A DNA stretch of 64,000 bases from NCBI GenBank assembly GCA_037013495.1, contig CM072810.1, positions 81,390,449-81,454,448 of the forward strand, in the 5' to 3' direction. Origin of the DNA: Hippophae tibetana (lineage: Eukaryota; Streptophyta; Magnoliopsida; Rosales; Elaeagnaceae). A program made the translations under genes and the position numbers. Below the pieces are notes generated by a model. That model was given only the letters and a program-made list of their open reading frames with translations. It did not search any database and was not told the DNA's origin. Shown one piece after another: positions 12,701 to 23,372 of this stretch. Within the stretch, counting starts at the first letter, position 1; every line of letters starts with the position of its first letter.

Positions 12701-15168
12701 ATGTTTAATCAATACTTCTTCTTCATAAAAAAAAGATAGCAAACAAAAGATGGGTTATACTTTTCATAGTATTAAAAAAAGAACTTTTGATAAATTAGAG
12801 TTCCAGCTTTAAACGTCCTAACTTTTAACTCGTGTATCGAAATTACTATTATAATATATCAAATCAAAGCTTGTAACGATTCCTATTATCAGGGCATAGC
12901 TTGGCAAATAACCTCATTTTTTGAATCTAAATTAAACTGTATACTTCACCTACGGAGGGTTTAAAACTTTCCTCTCATATATTCCTTTATTTTGCTTAGT
13001 ATTTTCTTAAAAGCTACTATAACAGAGATTGAGGGGTCGACCAAAAGTGTGTTTAAAAATATTCCAAAGATTCTGAATATCTAAAAAATATTCTCAAGAT
13101 CGTACAAATATACTCACGATCTTTCCAAAGGGATATTTTTGGAATATCAAAGGGAAAAATTCATTTTCGGTGCAATTATTATTTTTATTTAATTATGGTC
13201 CTTTTATGTTAAGCTATTTTATTTTTAGTGAATTGTGGAATTGAATAGGTCTTATTTCTCATAAGTATTTTTATGCTATTATTCTTTTGGATAGTTTTTC
13301 CACATTGCACAACAAAATAGCCTCATTTAGGTTGCATTACGTCTAAGGTGTTGTACCGTAAAAAAGAAAATACCAGGCTTGTGGCGGTGAAAGAACTGAT
13401 ATCATTAATGAAATTATATTTTAGCAATACTTTTGCTTTTCTTTTTGGGTTCTTGATTAAATTCCCGATTTCGAGAAATCAAAGGGAGTGATCATTTTTT
13501 ATGGCATCAAAAGGATAGGGTTTTATGGACTTGTGGATGTTATTTTCGTTTGTGGTTTCGTTTCTTATTTATTTTTGAAACCATCTTGTTTTCTTCTTGA
13601 TCTTTAATTCTATGTTTAAGCAATACTTCTTCTTCATAAAAAAAAGATAGCAAACAAAAGATGGGTTATACTATTCATAGTATTAAAAAAAGAACTTTTG
13701 ATAAATTAGAGTTCCAACTTTAAACGTCCGTAACTTTTAACTCGTGTTTCGAAATTACTATTATAATATTTCAAAGCCAAGCTTGTAACGATTCCTATTA
13801 TCAGGGTATGGCTTGACAAGGAACCTCATTTTTTGAATCCAAATTAAACTGTATACTTCACGTACCGAGGGTTTAAAACTTTGTCTCATATATTCCTTTA
13901 TTTTGCTTAGTGTTTCTTAAAAGCTAATGTCACGGAGATTGAGGGGTCGACCAAAAGTGTGTTTAAAAATATTCCAAAGATTCTGAATATCTAACAAATA
14001 TTCTCAAGATCGTACAAATATACTCACGATCTTTCCAAAGGGATATTTTTGGAATATCAAAGGGAAATATTAATTTTCGCTGCAATTACTATTTTTATTT
14101 AATTATGGTCCTTTTATGTTAAGCTATTTTATTTTTAGTGAATTGTGGAATTTAATAGGTCTTATTTCTCATAGGTATTTTTATGCCATTTTTCTTTTGG
14201 ATACATTTTCCACATTGCACAACAAAATAGCCTCATTTAGGTTGCATTACGTCTAAGGTGTTGTACCGTAAAAAAGAAAATACCAGGCTTGTGACGGTGA
14301 AAGAACTGATCTCATTAATGAAATTATATTTTAGCAATACTTTTGCTTTTCTTTCTGGGGTTCTTGATTAAATGCCCGATTTCGACAAATCAAAGGGAGT
14401 GAAAATTGTTTTGGCATCAAAAGGATAGGGTTTTATGGAGTTGTGGATGGTTTTTTCGTTTGCGGTTTCGTTTCTTATTTATTTTTGAAACCATCTTGTT
14501 TTCTTCTTGATCTTTAATTCTATGTTTAATCAATACTTCTTCTTCATAAAAAAAAGATAGCAAACAAAAGATGGGTTATACTTTTCATAGTATTAAAAAA
14601 AGAACTTTTGATAAATTAGAGTTCCAGCTTTAAACGTCCTAACTTTTAACTCGTGTATCGAAATTACTATTATAATATATCAAATCAAAGCTTGTAACGA
14701 TTCCTATTATCAGGGCATAGCTTGGCAAATAACCTCATTTTTTGAATCCAAATTAAACTGTATACTTCACCTACGGAGGGTTTAAAACTTTCCTCTCATA
14801 TATTCCTTTATTTTGCTTAGTATTTTCTTAAAAGCTACTATAACAGAGATTGAGGGGTCGACCAAAAGTGTGTTTAAAAATATTCCAAAGATTCTGAATA
14901 TCTAAAAAATATTCTCAAGATCGTACAAATATACTCACGATCTTTCCAAAGGGATATTTTTGGAATATCAAAGGGAAAAATTCATTTTCGGTGCAATTAT
15001 TATTTTTATTTAATTATGGTCCTTTTATGTTAAGCTATTTTATTTTTAGTGAATTGTGGAATTGAATAGGTCTTATTTCTCATAAGTATTTTTATGCTAT
15101 TATTCTTTTGGATAGTTTTTCCACATTGCACAACAAAATAGCCTCATTTAGGTTGCATTACGTCTAAG
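9703..15168 (+). repeat. B/A dimer block
   Basis: Monomer order is B (9703), A (10614), A (11526), B (12437), A (13348), B (14258), with A continuing at 15169. B units have a P-type first half (ttctggggttcttgattaaatg, then gtgaaaattgttttgg) and cagctttaaacgtcc. A units have a Q-type first half. Monomers 12437 and 14258 share the private change ttatggagttgtgg, and 11526 and 13348 share gtgtttcttaaaagctaatgtcacgg, so the dimer of about 1821 bp was itself duplicated. The extra A at 11526 is a local single-unit expansion. Confidence 0.88.
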
Positions 15169-16344
15169 GTGTTGTACCGTAAAAAAGAAAATACCAGGCT
15201 TGTGGCGGTGAAAGAACTGATATCATTAATGAAATTATATTTTAGCAATACTTTTGCTTTTCTTTTTGGGTTCTTGATTAAATTCCCGATTTCGAGAAAT
15301 CAAAGGGAGTGATCATTTTTTATGGCATCAAAAGGATAGGGTTTTATGGACTTGTGGATGTTATTTTCGTTTGTGGTTTCGTTTCTTATTTATTTTTGAA
15401 ACCATCTTGTTTTCTTCTTGATCTTTAATTCTATGTTTAAGCAATACTTCTTCTTCATAAAAAAAAGATAGCAAACAAAAGATGGGTTATACTATTCATA
15501 GTATTAAAAAAAGAACTTTTGATAAATTAGAGTTCCAACTTTAAACGTCCGTAACTTTTAACTCGTGTTTCGAAATTACTATTATAATATTTCAAAGCCA
15601 AGCTTGTAACGATTCCTATTATCAGGGTATGGCTTGACAAGGAACCTCATTTTTTGAATCCAAATTAAACTGTATACTTCACGTACCGAGGGTTTAAAAC
15701 TTTGTCTCATATATTCCTTTATTTTGCTTAGTGTTTTCTTAAAAGCTAATGTAACGGAGATTGAGGGGTCGACCAAAAGTGTGTTTAAAAATATTCCAAA
15801 GATTCTGAATATCTAACAAATATTCTCAAGATCGTACAAATATACTCACGATCTTTCCAAAGGGATATTTTTGGAATATCAAAGGGAAATATTAATTTTC
15901 GCTGCAATTACTATTTTTATTTAATTGTGGTCCTTTTATGTTAAGCTATTTTATTTTTAGTCAATTGTGGAATTGAATAGGTCTTATTTCTCATAAGTAT
16001 TTGTATGCTATTATTCTTTTGGATAGATTTTCCACATTGCACTACAAAATAGCCTCATTTAGGTTGCATTACGTCTAAGGTGTTGTACCGTAAAAAAGAA
16101 AATACCAGGCTTGTGGCGGTGAAAGAACTGATATAATTAATGAAATTATATTTTAGCAATACTTTTGCTTTTCTTTTTGGGGTTCTTGATGGAATGCCCT
16201 AATTCGACATATCAAAGGGAGTGATCATTTTTTATGGCATCACAAGGTTAGGGTTTTATGGACTTGTGGATGTTGTTTTCGTTTATGGTTTCATTTCTTA
16301 TTTATTTTTGAAACCATCGTATTTTCTTCTTTATCTTTAATTCT

Positions 16345-16611
16345 ATGTTTAATCAATACTTCTTCTTCAAAAAAAAAAAAGATAGCAAACAAAAGATGGG
16401 TTATACTGTTCATAGTATTAAAAAAAGAACTTTTGATAAATTAGAGTTCCAACTTGAAACGTACGTCAATTTTAACTCATGTATGGAAACTACTATTATA
16501 ATATATCAAATCGAAGCTTGTATCGATTCCTATTATCAGGGCATGGCATGGCAAAGAACCTCATTTTTTGAATCCAAATTAAACTGTATACTTCACCTAC
16601 CGAGGGTTTAA
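16345..16611 (+). other. 88-codon ATG open frame, probably not a gene
   Basis: An ATG frame begins MFNQYFFFKKKK and ends HLPRV. It depends on the length of the poly-A run before gatagc. A 71-codon version starting at the internal ATG (MGYTVHS) recurs near 25474, 34595, 39154, 44625, 57396 and 61047 in C- and F-type monomers. In A, B and D monomers it is stopped early by ctttaaacg (TAA). It is low in complexity and unlike any known domain. Loss in most copies argues against coding function. Confidence 0.25.
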
Positions 16612-18169
16612 AACTTTCGTCTCATATATTCCTTTATTTTGCTTAGTGTTTTCTTAAAAGCTACTATAACGAAGATTGAGGGGTCGACCAAAAGTGTGTT
16701 TAAAAATATTCCAAAGATCTGAATATCTATCAAATATTCTCAAGATCGTACAAATATACTAACGATCTTTCCAAAGGGATATTTTTGGAATATCAAAGGG
16801 AAATATTCATTTTCGGTGCAATTATTATTTTTATTTAATTATGGTCCTTTTATGTTAAGCTATTTTATTTTTAGTGAATTGTGGAATTGAATAGGTCTTA
16901 TTTCTCATAAGTATTTTTATGCTATTATTCTTTTGGATAGTTTTTCCACATTGCACAACAAAATAGCCTCATTTAGGTTGCATTACGTCTAAGGTGTTGT
17001 ACCGTAAAAAAGAAAATACCAGGCTTGTGGCGGTGAAAGAACTGATATCATTAATGAAATTATATTTTAGCAATACTTTTGCTTTTCTTTTTGGGTTCTT
17101 GATTAAATTCCCGATTTCGAGAAATCAAAGGGAGTGATCATTTTTTATGGCATCAAAAGGATAGGGTTTTATGGACTTGTGGATGTTATTTTCGTTTGTG
17201 GTTTCGTTTCTTATTTATTTTTGAAACCATCTTGTTTTCTTCTTGATCTTTAATTCTATGTTTAAGCAATACTTCTTCTTCATAAAAAAAAGATAGCAAA
17301 CAAAAGATGGGTTATACTATTCATAGTATTAAAAAAAGAACTTTTGATAAATTAGAGTTCCAACTTTAAACGTCCGTAACTTTTAACTCGTGTTTCGAAA
17401 TTACTATTATAATATTTCAAAGCCAAGCTTGTAACGATTCCTATTATCAGGGTATGGCTTGACAAGGAACCTCATTTTTTGAATCCAAATTAAACTGTAT
17501 ACTTCACGTACCGAGGGTTTAAAACTTTGTCTCATATATTCCTTTATTTTGCTTAGTGTTTTCTTAAAAGCTAATGTAACGGAGATTGAGGGGTCGACCA
17601 AAAGTGTGTTTAAAAATATTCCAAAGATTCTGAATATCTAACAAATATTCTCAAGATCGTACAAATATACTCACGATCTTTCCAAAGGGATATTTTTGGA
17701 ATATCAAAGGGAAATATTAATTTTCGCTGCAATTACTATTTTTATTTAATTGTGGTCCTTTTATGTTAAGCTATTTTATTTTTAGTCAATTGTGGAATTG
17801 AATAGGTCTTATTTCTCATAAGTATTTGTATGCTATTATTCTTTTGGATAGATTTTCCACATTGCACTACAAAATAGCCTCATTTAGGTTGCATTACGTC
17901 TAAGGTGTTGTACCGTAAAAAAGAAAATACCAGGCTTGTGGCGGTGAAAGAACTGATATAATTAATGAAATTATATTTTAGCAATACTTTTGCTTTTCTT
18001 TTTGGGGTTCTTGATGGAATGCCCTAATTCGACATATCAAAGGGAGTGATCATTTTTTATGGCATCACAAGGTTAGGGTTTTATGGACTTGTGGATGTTG
18101 TTTTCGTTTATGGTTTCATTTCTTATTTATTTTTGAAACCATCGTATTTTCTTCTTTATCTTTAATTCT

Positions 18170-18436
18170 ATGTTTAATCAATACTTCTTCTTCAAAAAAA
18201 AAAAAGATAGCAAACAAAAGATGGGTTATACTGTTCATAGTATTAAAAAAAGAACTTTTGATAAATTAGAGTTCCAACTTGAAACGTACGTCAATTTTAA
18301 CTCATGTATGGAAACTACTATTATAATATATCAAATCGAAGCTTGTATCGATTCCTATTATCAGGGCATGGCATGGCAAAGAACCTCATTTTTTGAATCC
18401 AAATTAAACTGTATACTTCACCTACCGAGGGTTTAA
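18170..18436 (+). other. Identical copy of the 88-codon open frame
   Basis: It is the same frame as at 16345-16611, carried along by the exact 1825-bp duplication, and identical in translation. It adds no independent evidence for coding, because neutral duplication alone explains the identity. Confidence 0.25.
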
Positions 18437-19224
18437 AACTTTCGTCTCATATATTCCTTTATTTTGCTTAGTGTTTTCTTAAAAGCTACTATAACGAAGA
18501 TTGAGGGGTCGACCAAAAGTGTGTTTAAAAATATTCCAAAGATCTGAATATCTATCAAATATTCTCAAGATCGTACAAATATACTAACGATCTTTCCAAA
18601 GGGATATTTTTGGAATATCAAAGGGAAATATTCATTTTCGGTGCAATTATTATTTTTATTTAATTATGGTCCTTTTATGTTAAGCTATTTTATTTTTAGT
18701 GAATTGTGGAATTTAATAGGTCTTATTTCTCATAGGTATTTTTATGCTATTATTCTTTTGGGTACATTTTCCACATTGCACAAGAAAATAGCCTCATTTA
18801 GGTTGCATTACGTCTAAGGTGTTGTACCGTAAAAAAGAAAATACCAGGCTTGTGACGGTGAAAGAACTGATATCATTAATGAAATTATATTTTAGCAATA
18901 CTTTTGCTTTTCTTTTTGGGTTCTTGATTAAATTCCCGATTTCGAGAAATCAAAGGGAGTGATCATTTTTTATGGCATCAAAAGGATAGGGTTTTATGGA
19001 CTTGTGGATGTTGTTTTCGTTTGTGGTTTCGTTTCTTATTTATTTTTGAAACCATCTTGTTTTCTTCTTGATCTTTAATTCTATGTTTAAGCAATTCTTC
19101 TTCTTCATAAAAAAAAGATAGCAAACAAAAGATGGGTTATACTATTCATAGTATTAAAAAAAGAACTTTTGATAAATTAGAGTTCCAACTTTAAACGTCC
19201 GTAACTTTTAACTCGTGTTTCGAA

Positions 19225-19227
19225 ATT
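19225..19227 (+). other. Junction of a 37-bp deletion inside one monomer
   Basis: In the monomer starting at 18819 the sequence reads cgaaattcctattatc. Sister type A monomers have 37 further bases between cgaaatt and cctattatc. The deleted segment ends in att, the same three bases that precede it. This is the footprint of slippage or microhomology-mediated joining. It accounts for the only monomer far from the usual length (875 bp). Confidence 0.9.
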
Positions 19228-22200
19228 CCTATTATCAGGGCATGGCTTGACAAGGAACCTCATTTTTTGAATCCAAATTAAACTGTATACTTCACGTACC
19301 GAGGGTTTAAAACTTTCGTCTCATATATTCTTTTATTTTGCTTAGTGTTTTCTTAAAAGCTAATGTAACGGAGATTGAGGGGTCGACCAAAAGTGTGTTT
19401 AAAAATATTCCAAAGATTCTGAATATCTAACAAATATTCTCAAGATCGTACAAATATACTCACGATCTTTCCAAAGGGATATTTTTGGAATATCAAAGGG
19501 AAATATTAATTTTTGCTGCAATTACTATTTTTATTTAATTGTGGTCCTTTTATGTTAAGCTATTTTATTTTTAGTGAATTGTGGAATTTAATAGGTCTTA
19601 TTTCTCATAGGTATTTTTATGCCATTTTTCTTTTGGATACATTTTCCACATTGCACAACAAAATAGCCTCATTTAGTTTGCATTACGTCTAAGGTGTTGT
19701 ACCGTAAAAAAGAAAATACCAGGCTTGTAACGGTGAAAGAACTGATCTCATTAATGAAATTATATTTTAGCAATACTTTTGCTTTTCTTTCTGGGGTTCT
19801 TGATTAAATGCCCGATTTCGACAAATCAAAGGGAGTGAAAATTGTTTTGGCATCAAAAGGATAGGGTTTTATGGACTTGTGGATGGTGTTTTCGTTTGCG
19901 GTTTCGTTTCTTATTTCTTTTTGAAACCATCTTGTTTTCTTCTTGATCTTTAATTCTATGTTTAATCAATACTTCTTCATAAAAAAAAGATAGCAAACAA
20001 AAGATGGGTTATACTTTTCATAGTATTAAAAAAAGAACTTTTGATAAATTAGAGTTCCAGCTTTAAACGTCCTAACTTTTAACTCGTGTATCGAAATTAC
20101 TATTATAATATATCAAATCAAAGCTTGTAACGATTCCTATTATCAGGGCATAGCTTGGCAAATAACCTCATTTTTTGAATCCAAATTAAACTGTATACTT
20201 CACCTACGGAGGGTTTAAAACTTTCCTCTCATATATTCCTCTATTTTGCTTAGTATTTTCTTAAAAGCTACTATAACGGAGATTGTGGGGTCGACCAAAA
20301 GTGTGTTTAAAAATATTCCAAAGATTCTGAATATCTAAAAAATATTCTCAAGATCGTACAAATATACTCACGATCTTTCCAAAGGGATATTTTTGGAATA
20401 TCAAAGGGAAAAATTCATTTTCGGTGCAATTATTATTTTTATTTAATTATGGTCCTTTTATGTTAAGCTATTTTATTTTTAGTGAATTGTGGAATTGAAT
20501 AGGTCTTATTTCTCATAAGTATTTTTATGCTATTATTCTTTTGGATAGTTTTTCCACATTGCACAACAAAATAGCCTCATTTAGGTTGCATTACGTCTAA
20601 GGTGTTGTACCGTAAAAAAGAAAATACCAGGCTTGTGGCGGTGAAAGAACTCATATCATTAATGAAATTATATTTTAGCAATACTTTTGCTTTTCTTTTT
20701 GGGTTCTTGATTAAATTCCCGATTTCGAGAAATCAAAGGGAGTGATCATTTTTTATGGCATCAAAAGGATAGGGTTTTATGGACTTGTGGATGTTGTTTT
20801 CGTTTGTGGTTTCGTTTTTTATTTATTTTTGAAACCATCTTGTTTTCTTCTTGATCTTTAATTCTATGTTTAAGCAATACTTCTTCTTCATAAAAAAAAG
20901 ATAGCAAACAAAAGATGGGTTATACTATTCATAGTATTAAAAAAAGAACTTTTGATAAATTAGAGTTCCCACTTTAAACGTCCGTAACTTTTAACTCGTG
21001 TTTCGAAATTACTATTATAATATTTCAAAGCCAAGCTTGTAACGATTCCTATTATCAGGGCATGGCTTGACAAGGAACCTCATTTTTTGAATCCAAATTA
21101 AACTGTATACTTCACGTACCGAGGGTTTAAAACTTTCGTCTCATATATTCCTTTATTTTGCTTAGTGTTTTCTTAAAAGCTAATGTAACGGAGATTGAGG
21201 GGTCGACCAAAAGTGTATTTAAAAATATTCCAAAGATTCTGAATATCTAACAAATATTCTCAAGATCGTACAAATATACTCACGATCTTTCCAAAGGGAT
21301 ATTTTTGGAATATCAAAGGGAAATATTAATTTTCGCTGCAATTACTATTTTTATTTAATTGTGGTCCTTTTATGTTAAGCTATTTTATTTTTAGTGAATT
21401 GTGGAATTTAATAGGTCTTATTTCTCATAGGTATTTTTATGCCATTTTTCTTTTGGATACATTTTCCACATTGCACAACAAAATAGCCTCATTTAGTTTG
21501 CATTACGTCTAAGGTGTTGTACCGTAAAAAAGAAAATACCAGGCTTGTGACGGTGAAAGAACTGATCTCATTAATGAAATTATATTTTAGCAATACTTTT
21601 GCTTTTCTTTTATGGGTTCTTGATTAAATGCCCGATTTCGACAAATCAAAGGGAGTGAAAATTGTTTTGGCATCAAAAGGATAGGGTTTTATGGACTTGT
21701 GGATGGTGTTTTCGTTTGTGGTTACGTTTCTTATTTATTTTTGAAACCATCTTGTTTTCTTCTTGATCTTTAATTCTATGTTTAATCAATACTTCTTCTT
21801 CATAAAAAAAAGATAGCAAACAAAAGATGGGTTATACTTTTCATAGTATTAAAAAAAGAACTTTTGATAAATTAGAGTTCCAGCTTTAAACGTCCTAACT
21901 TTTAACTCGTGTATCGAAATTACTATTATAATATATCAAATCAAAGCTTGTAACGATTCCTATTATCAGGGCATAGCTTGGCAAATAACCTCATTTTTTG
22001 AATCCAAATTAAACTGTATACTTCTCCTACGGAGGGTTTAAAACTTTCCTCTCATATATTCCTTTATTTTGCTTAGTATTTTCTTAAAAGCTACTATAAC
22101 GGAGATTGAGGGGTTGACCAAAATTGTGTTTAAAAATATTCCAAAGATTCTGAATATCTAAAAAATATTCTCAAGATCGTACAAATATACTCACGATCTT

Positions 22201-22592
22201 TCCAAAGGGATATTTTTGGAATATCAAAGGGAAAAATTCATTTTCGGTGCAATTATTATTTTTATTTAATTATGGTCCTTTTATGTTAAGCTATTTTATT
22301 TTTAGTGAATTGTGGAATTGAATAGGTCTTATTTCTCATAAGTATTTTTATGCTATTATTCTTTTGGATAGTTTTTCCACATTGCACAACAAAATAGCCT
22401 CATTTAGGTTGCATTACGTCAAAGGTGTTGTACCGTAAAAAAGAAAATACCAGGCTTGTGGCGGTGAAAGAACTGATATCATTAATGAAATTATATTTTA
22501 GCAATACTTTTGCTTTTCTTTTTGGGCTTCTTGATGGAATGCCCGATTTTGACATATCAAAGGGAGTGATCATTTTTTATGCCATCACAAGG

Positions 22593-22601
22593 TTAGGGTT
22601 T
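22593..22601 (+). other. Telobox-like 9-mer TTAGGGTTT (representative)
   Basis: Monomers with R- or S-type first halves read aaggttagggttttatgg, which contains TTAGGGTTT, the complement of the plant telobox AAACCCTAA. I see it near 16248, 18073, 22593, 25327, 28063, 31710, 33535, 34447, 38095, 39007, 43567, 44477, 51773, 52686, 54515, 56337, 59074 and 63645. Other monomers have ggatagggtttt, one base different. It is a single motif per monomer, not a telomeric repeat, and may be chance. Confidence 0.6.
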
Positions 22602-22745
22602 TATGGACTTGTGGATGTTGTTTTCGTTTATGGTTTTGTTTCTTATTTATTTTTTAAACCATCTTGTTTTCTTCTTGATCTTTAATTCTATGTTTAATCA
22701 ATACTTCTTCTTCATAAAAAAAAGATAGCAAACAAAAGATGGGTT

Positions 22746-22761
22746 ATACTATTCATAGTAT
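22746..22761. other. 7-bp palindromic arms with 2-nt spacer (representative)
   Basis: ATACTAT, then tc, then ATAGTAT form a perfect inverted repeat just after aaaagatgggtt. It is perfect in types A and D and in several E or F copies (tactattcatag). It is broken by one base in typical B copies (tacttttcatag) and in C copies (tactgttcatag). The palindrome is thus a subfamily marker. No function is evident. Confidence 0.65.
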
Positions 22762-23047
22762 TAAAAAAAGAACTTTTGATAAATTAGAGTTCCAACTTTA
22801 AACGTCCGTAACTTTTAACTCGTGTTTCGAAATTACTATTATAATATTTCAAAGCCAAGCTTGTAACGATTCCTATTATCAGGGCATGGCTTGACAAGGA
22901 ACCTCATTTTTTGAATCCAAATTAAACTGTATACTTCACGTACCGAGGGTTTAAAACTTTCGTCTCATATATTCCTTTATTTTGCTTAGTGTTTTCTTAA
23001 AAGCTAATGTAACGGAGATTGAGGGTCGACCAAAAGTGTGTTTAAAA

Positions 23048-23136
23048 ATATTCCAAAGATTCTGAATATCTAACAAATATTCTCAAGATCGTACAAATAT
23101 ACTCACGATCTTTCCAAAGGGATATTTTTGGAATAT
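23048..23136. other. Nested dyad in the monomer (representative copy)
   Basis: Three pairs of complementary arms nest within 89 bp. The outer arms are ATATTCCAAA (23048-23057) and TTTGGAATAT (23127-23136), 10 bp. The middle arms are AATATC (23065-23070) and GATATT (23121-23126), 6 bp. The inner arms are AAGATCGT (23085-23092) and ACGATCTT (23105-23112), 8 bp, around a 12-nt loop. Alternatively GATATT can pair locally with AATATC at 23132-23137. The arms are intact in most monomers of all subfamilies. Exceptions include ctcacgaact near 33134, 37693 and 43164, and tctcatgatcg near 6713. It could form a cruciform, or a hairpin if transcribed; function is unknown. Confidence 0.7.
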
Positions 23137-23282
23137 CAAAGGGAAATATTAATTTTCGCTGCAATTACTATTTTTATTTAATTGTGGTCCTTTTAATTTA
23201 AGCTATTTTATTTTTAGTGAATTGTGGAATTTAATAGGTCTTATTTCTCATAGGTATTTTTATGCCATTTTTCTTTTGGATA

Positions 23283-23372
23283 CATTTTCCACATTGCACA
23301 ACAAAATAGCCTCATTTAGTTTGCATTACGTCTAAGGTGTTGTACCGTAAAAAAGAAAATACCAGGCTTGTG
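23283..23372. other. Near-invariant block at the monomer boundary (representative)
   Basis: From cattttccacattgc through agcctcatttaggttgc, acgtctaaggtgttg and gaaaataccaggcttg the sequence is almost unchanged in all 70 copies. Regions 200-500 bp away carry most of the subfamily differences. Occasional changes include atttagtttgc (19676, 21497, 23318), gcactac (16041, 17866), gcacaag (18779), gtcaaagg (22418) and gtgtagtacc (6057). Conserved against variable segments are known in other satellites and are sometimes protein-binding sites; here that is inference only. Confidence 0.55.

Larger units (their letters stand above)
14980..18713 (+). repeat. Tandem duplication, exact 1825-bp period (A+C dimer)
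   Basis: The 1909-bp tract 14980-16888 recurs at 16805-18713 with a constant offset of 1825 bp and no difference found by eye. The first mismatch on the left is 14979 (a) against 16804 (t), and on the right 16889 (g) against 18714 (t). Private markers present in both copies include gatgttattttcg, aactttgtctcat (lost c), gcactacaaaat, gatataattaatg, a 12-A run before gatagc, and ccaaagatctgaatatctatc. Each period is one type A and one type C monomer. It is one of the youngest events in the window. Confidence 0.93.
18819..23336 (+). repeat. A/B dimer block with shortened monomers
   Basis: Order is A (18819, 875 bp), B (19694, 908 bp), A (20602), B (21514), A (22425). The monomers starting at 18819, 20602 and 22425 end in the shared variant catttagtttgcattacg, which supports a dimer period of about 1.82 kb. 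Monomer 19694 has lost one ttc from the cttcttcttcat stretch near 19970, explaining its 908 bp. Monomer 22425 combines an R-type first half, like those at 33367 and 63471, with a type A second half, so it is a mosaic. Confidence 0.88.

Noticed and set aside
15582..15776. Minus-strand 64-codon ORF (identical copy at 17407-17601) and 77-codon ORF at 32528-32761
   Set aside because: These are antisense readings of the same monomer. The identical pair is explained by the 1825-bp duplication, and neither matches a known protein.
16369..16380. Poly-A run as a retroposition tail
   Set aside because: The run (8-12 A) is an internal part of every monomer at the same position and varies only by slippage, so it does not mark an inserted element.
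22593..22601. Telomeric repeat or interstitial telomere
   Set aside because: Only one TTAGGGTTT occurs per monomer with no tandem TTTAGGG units. It is at most a telobox-like motif.
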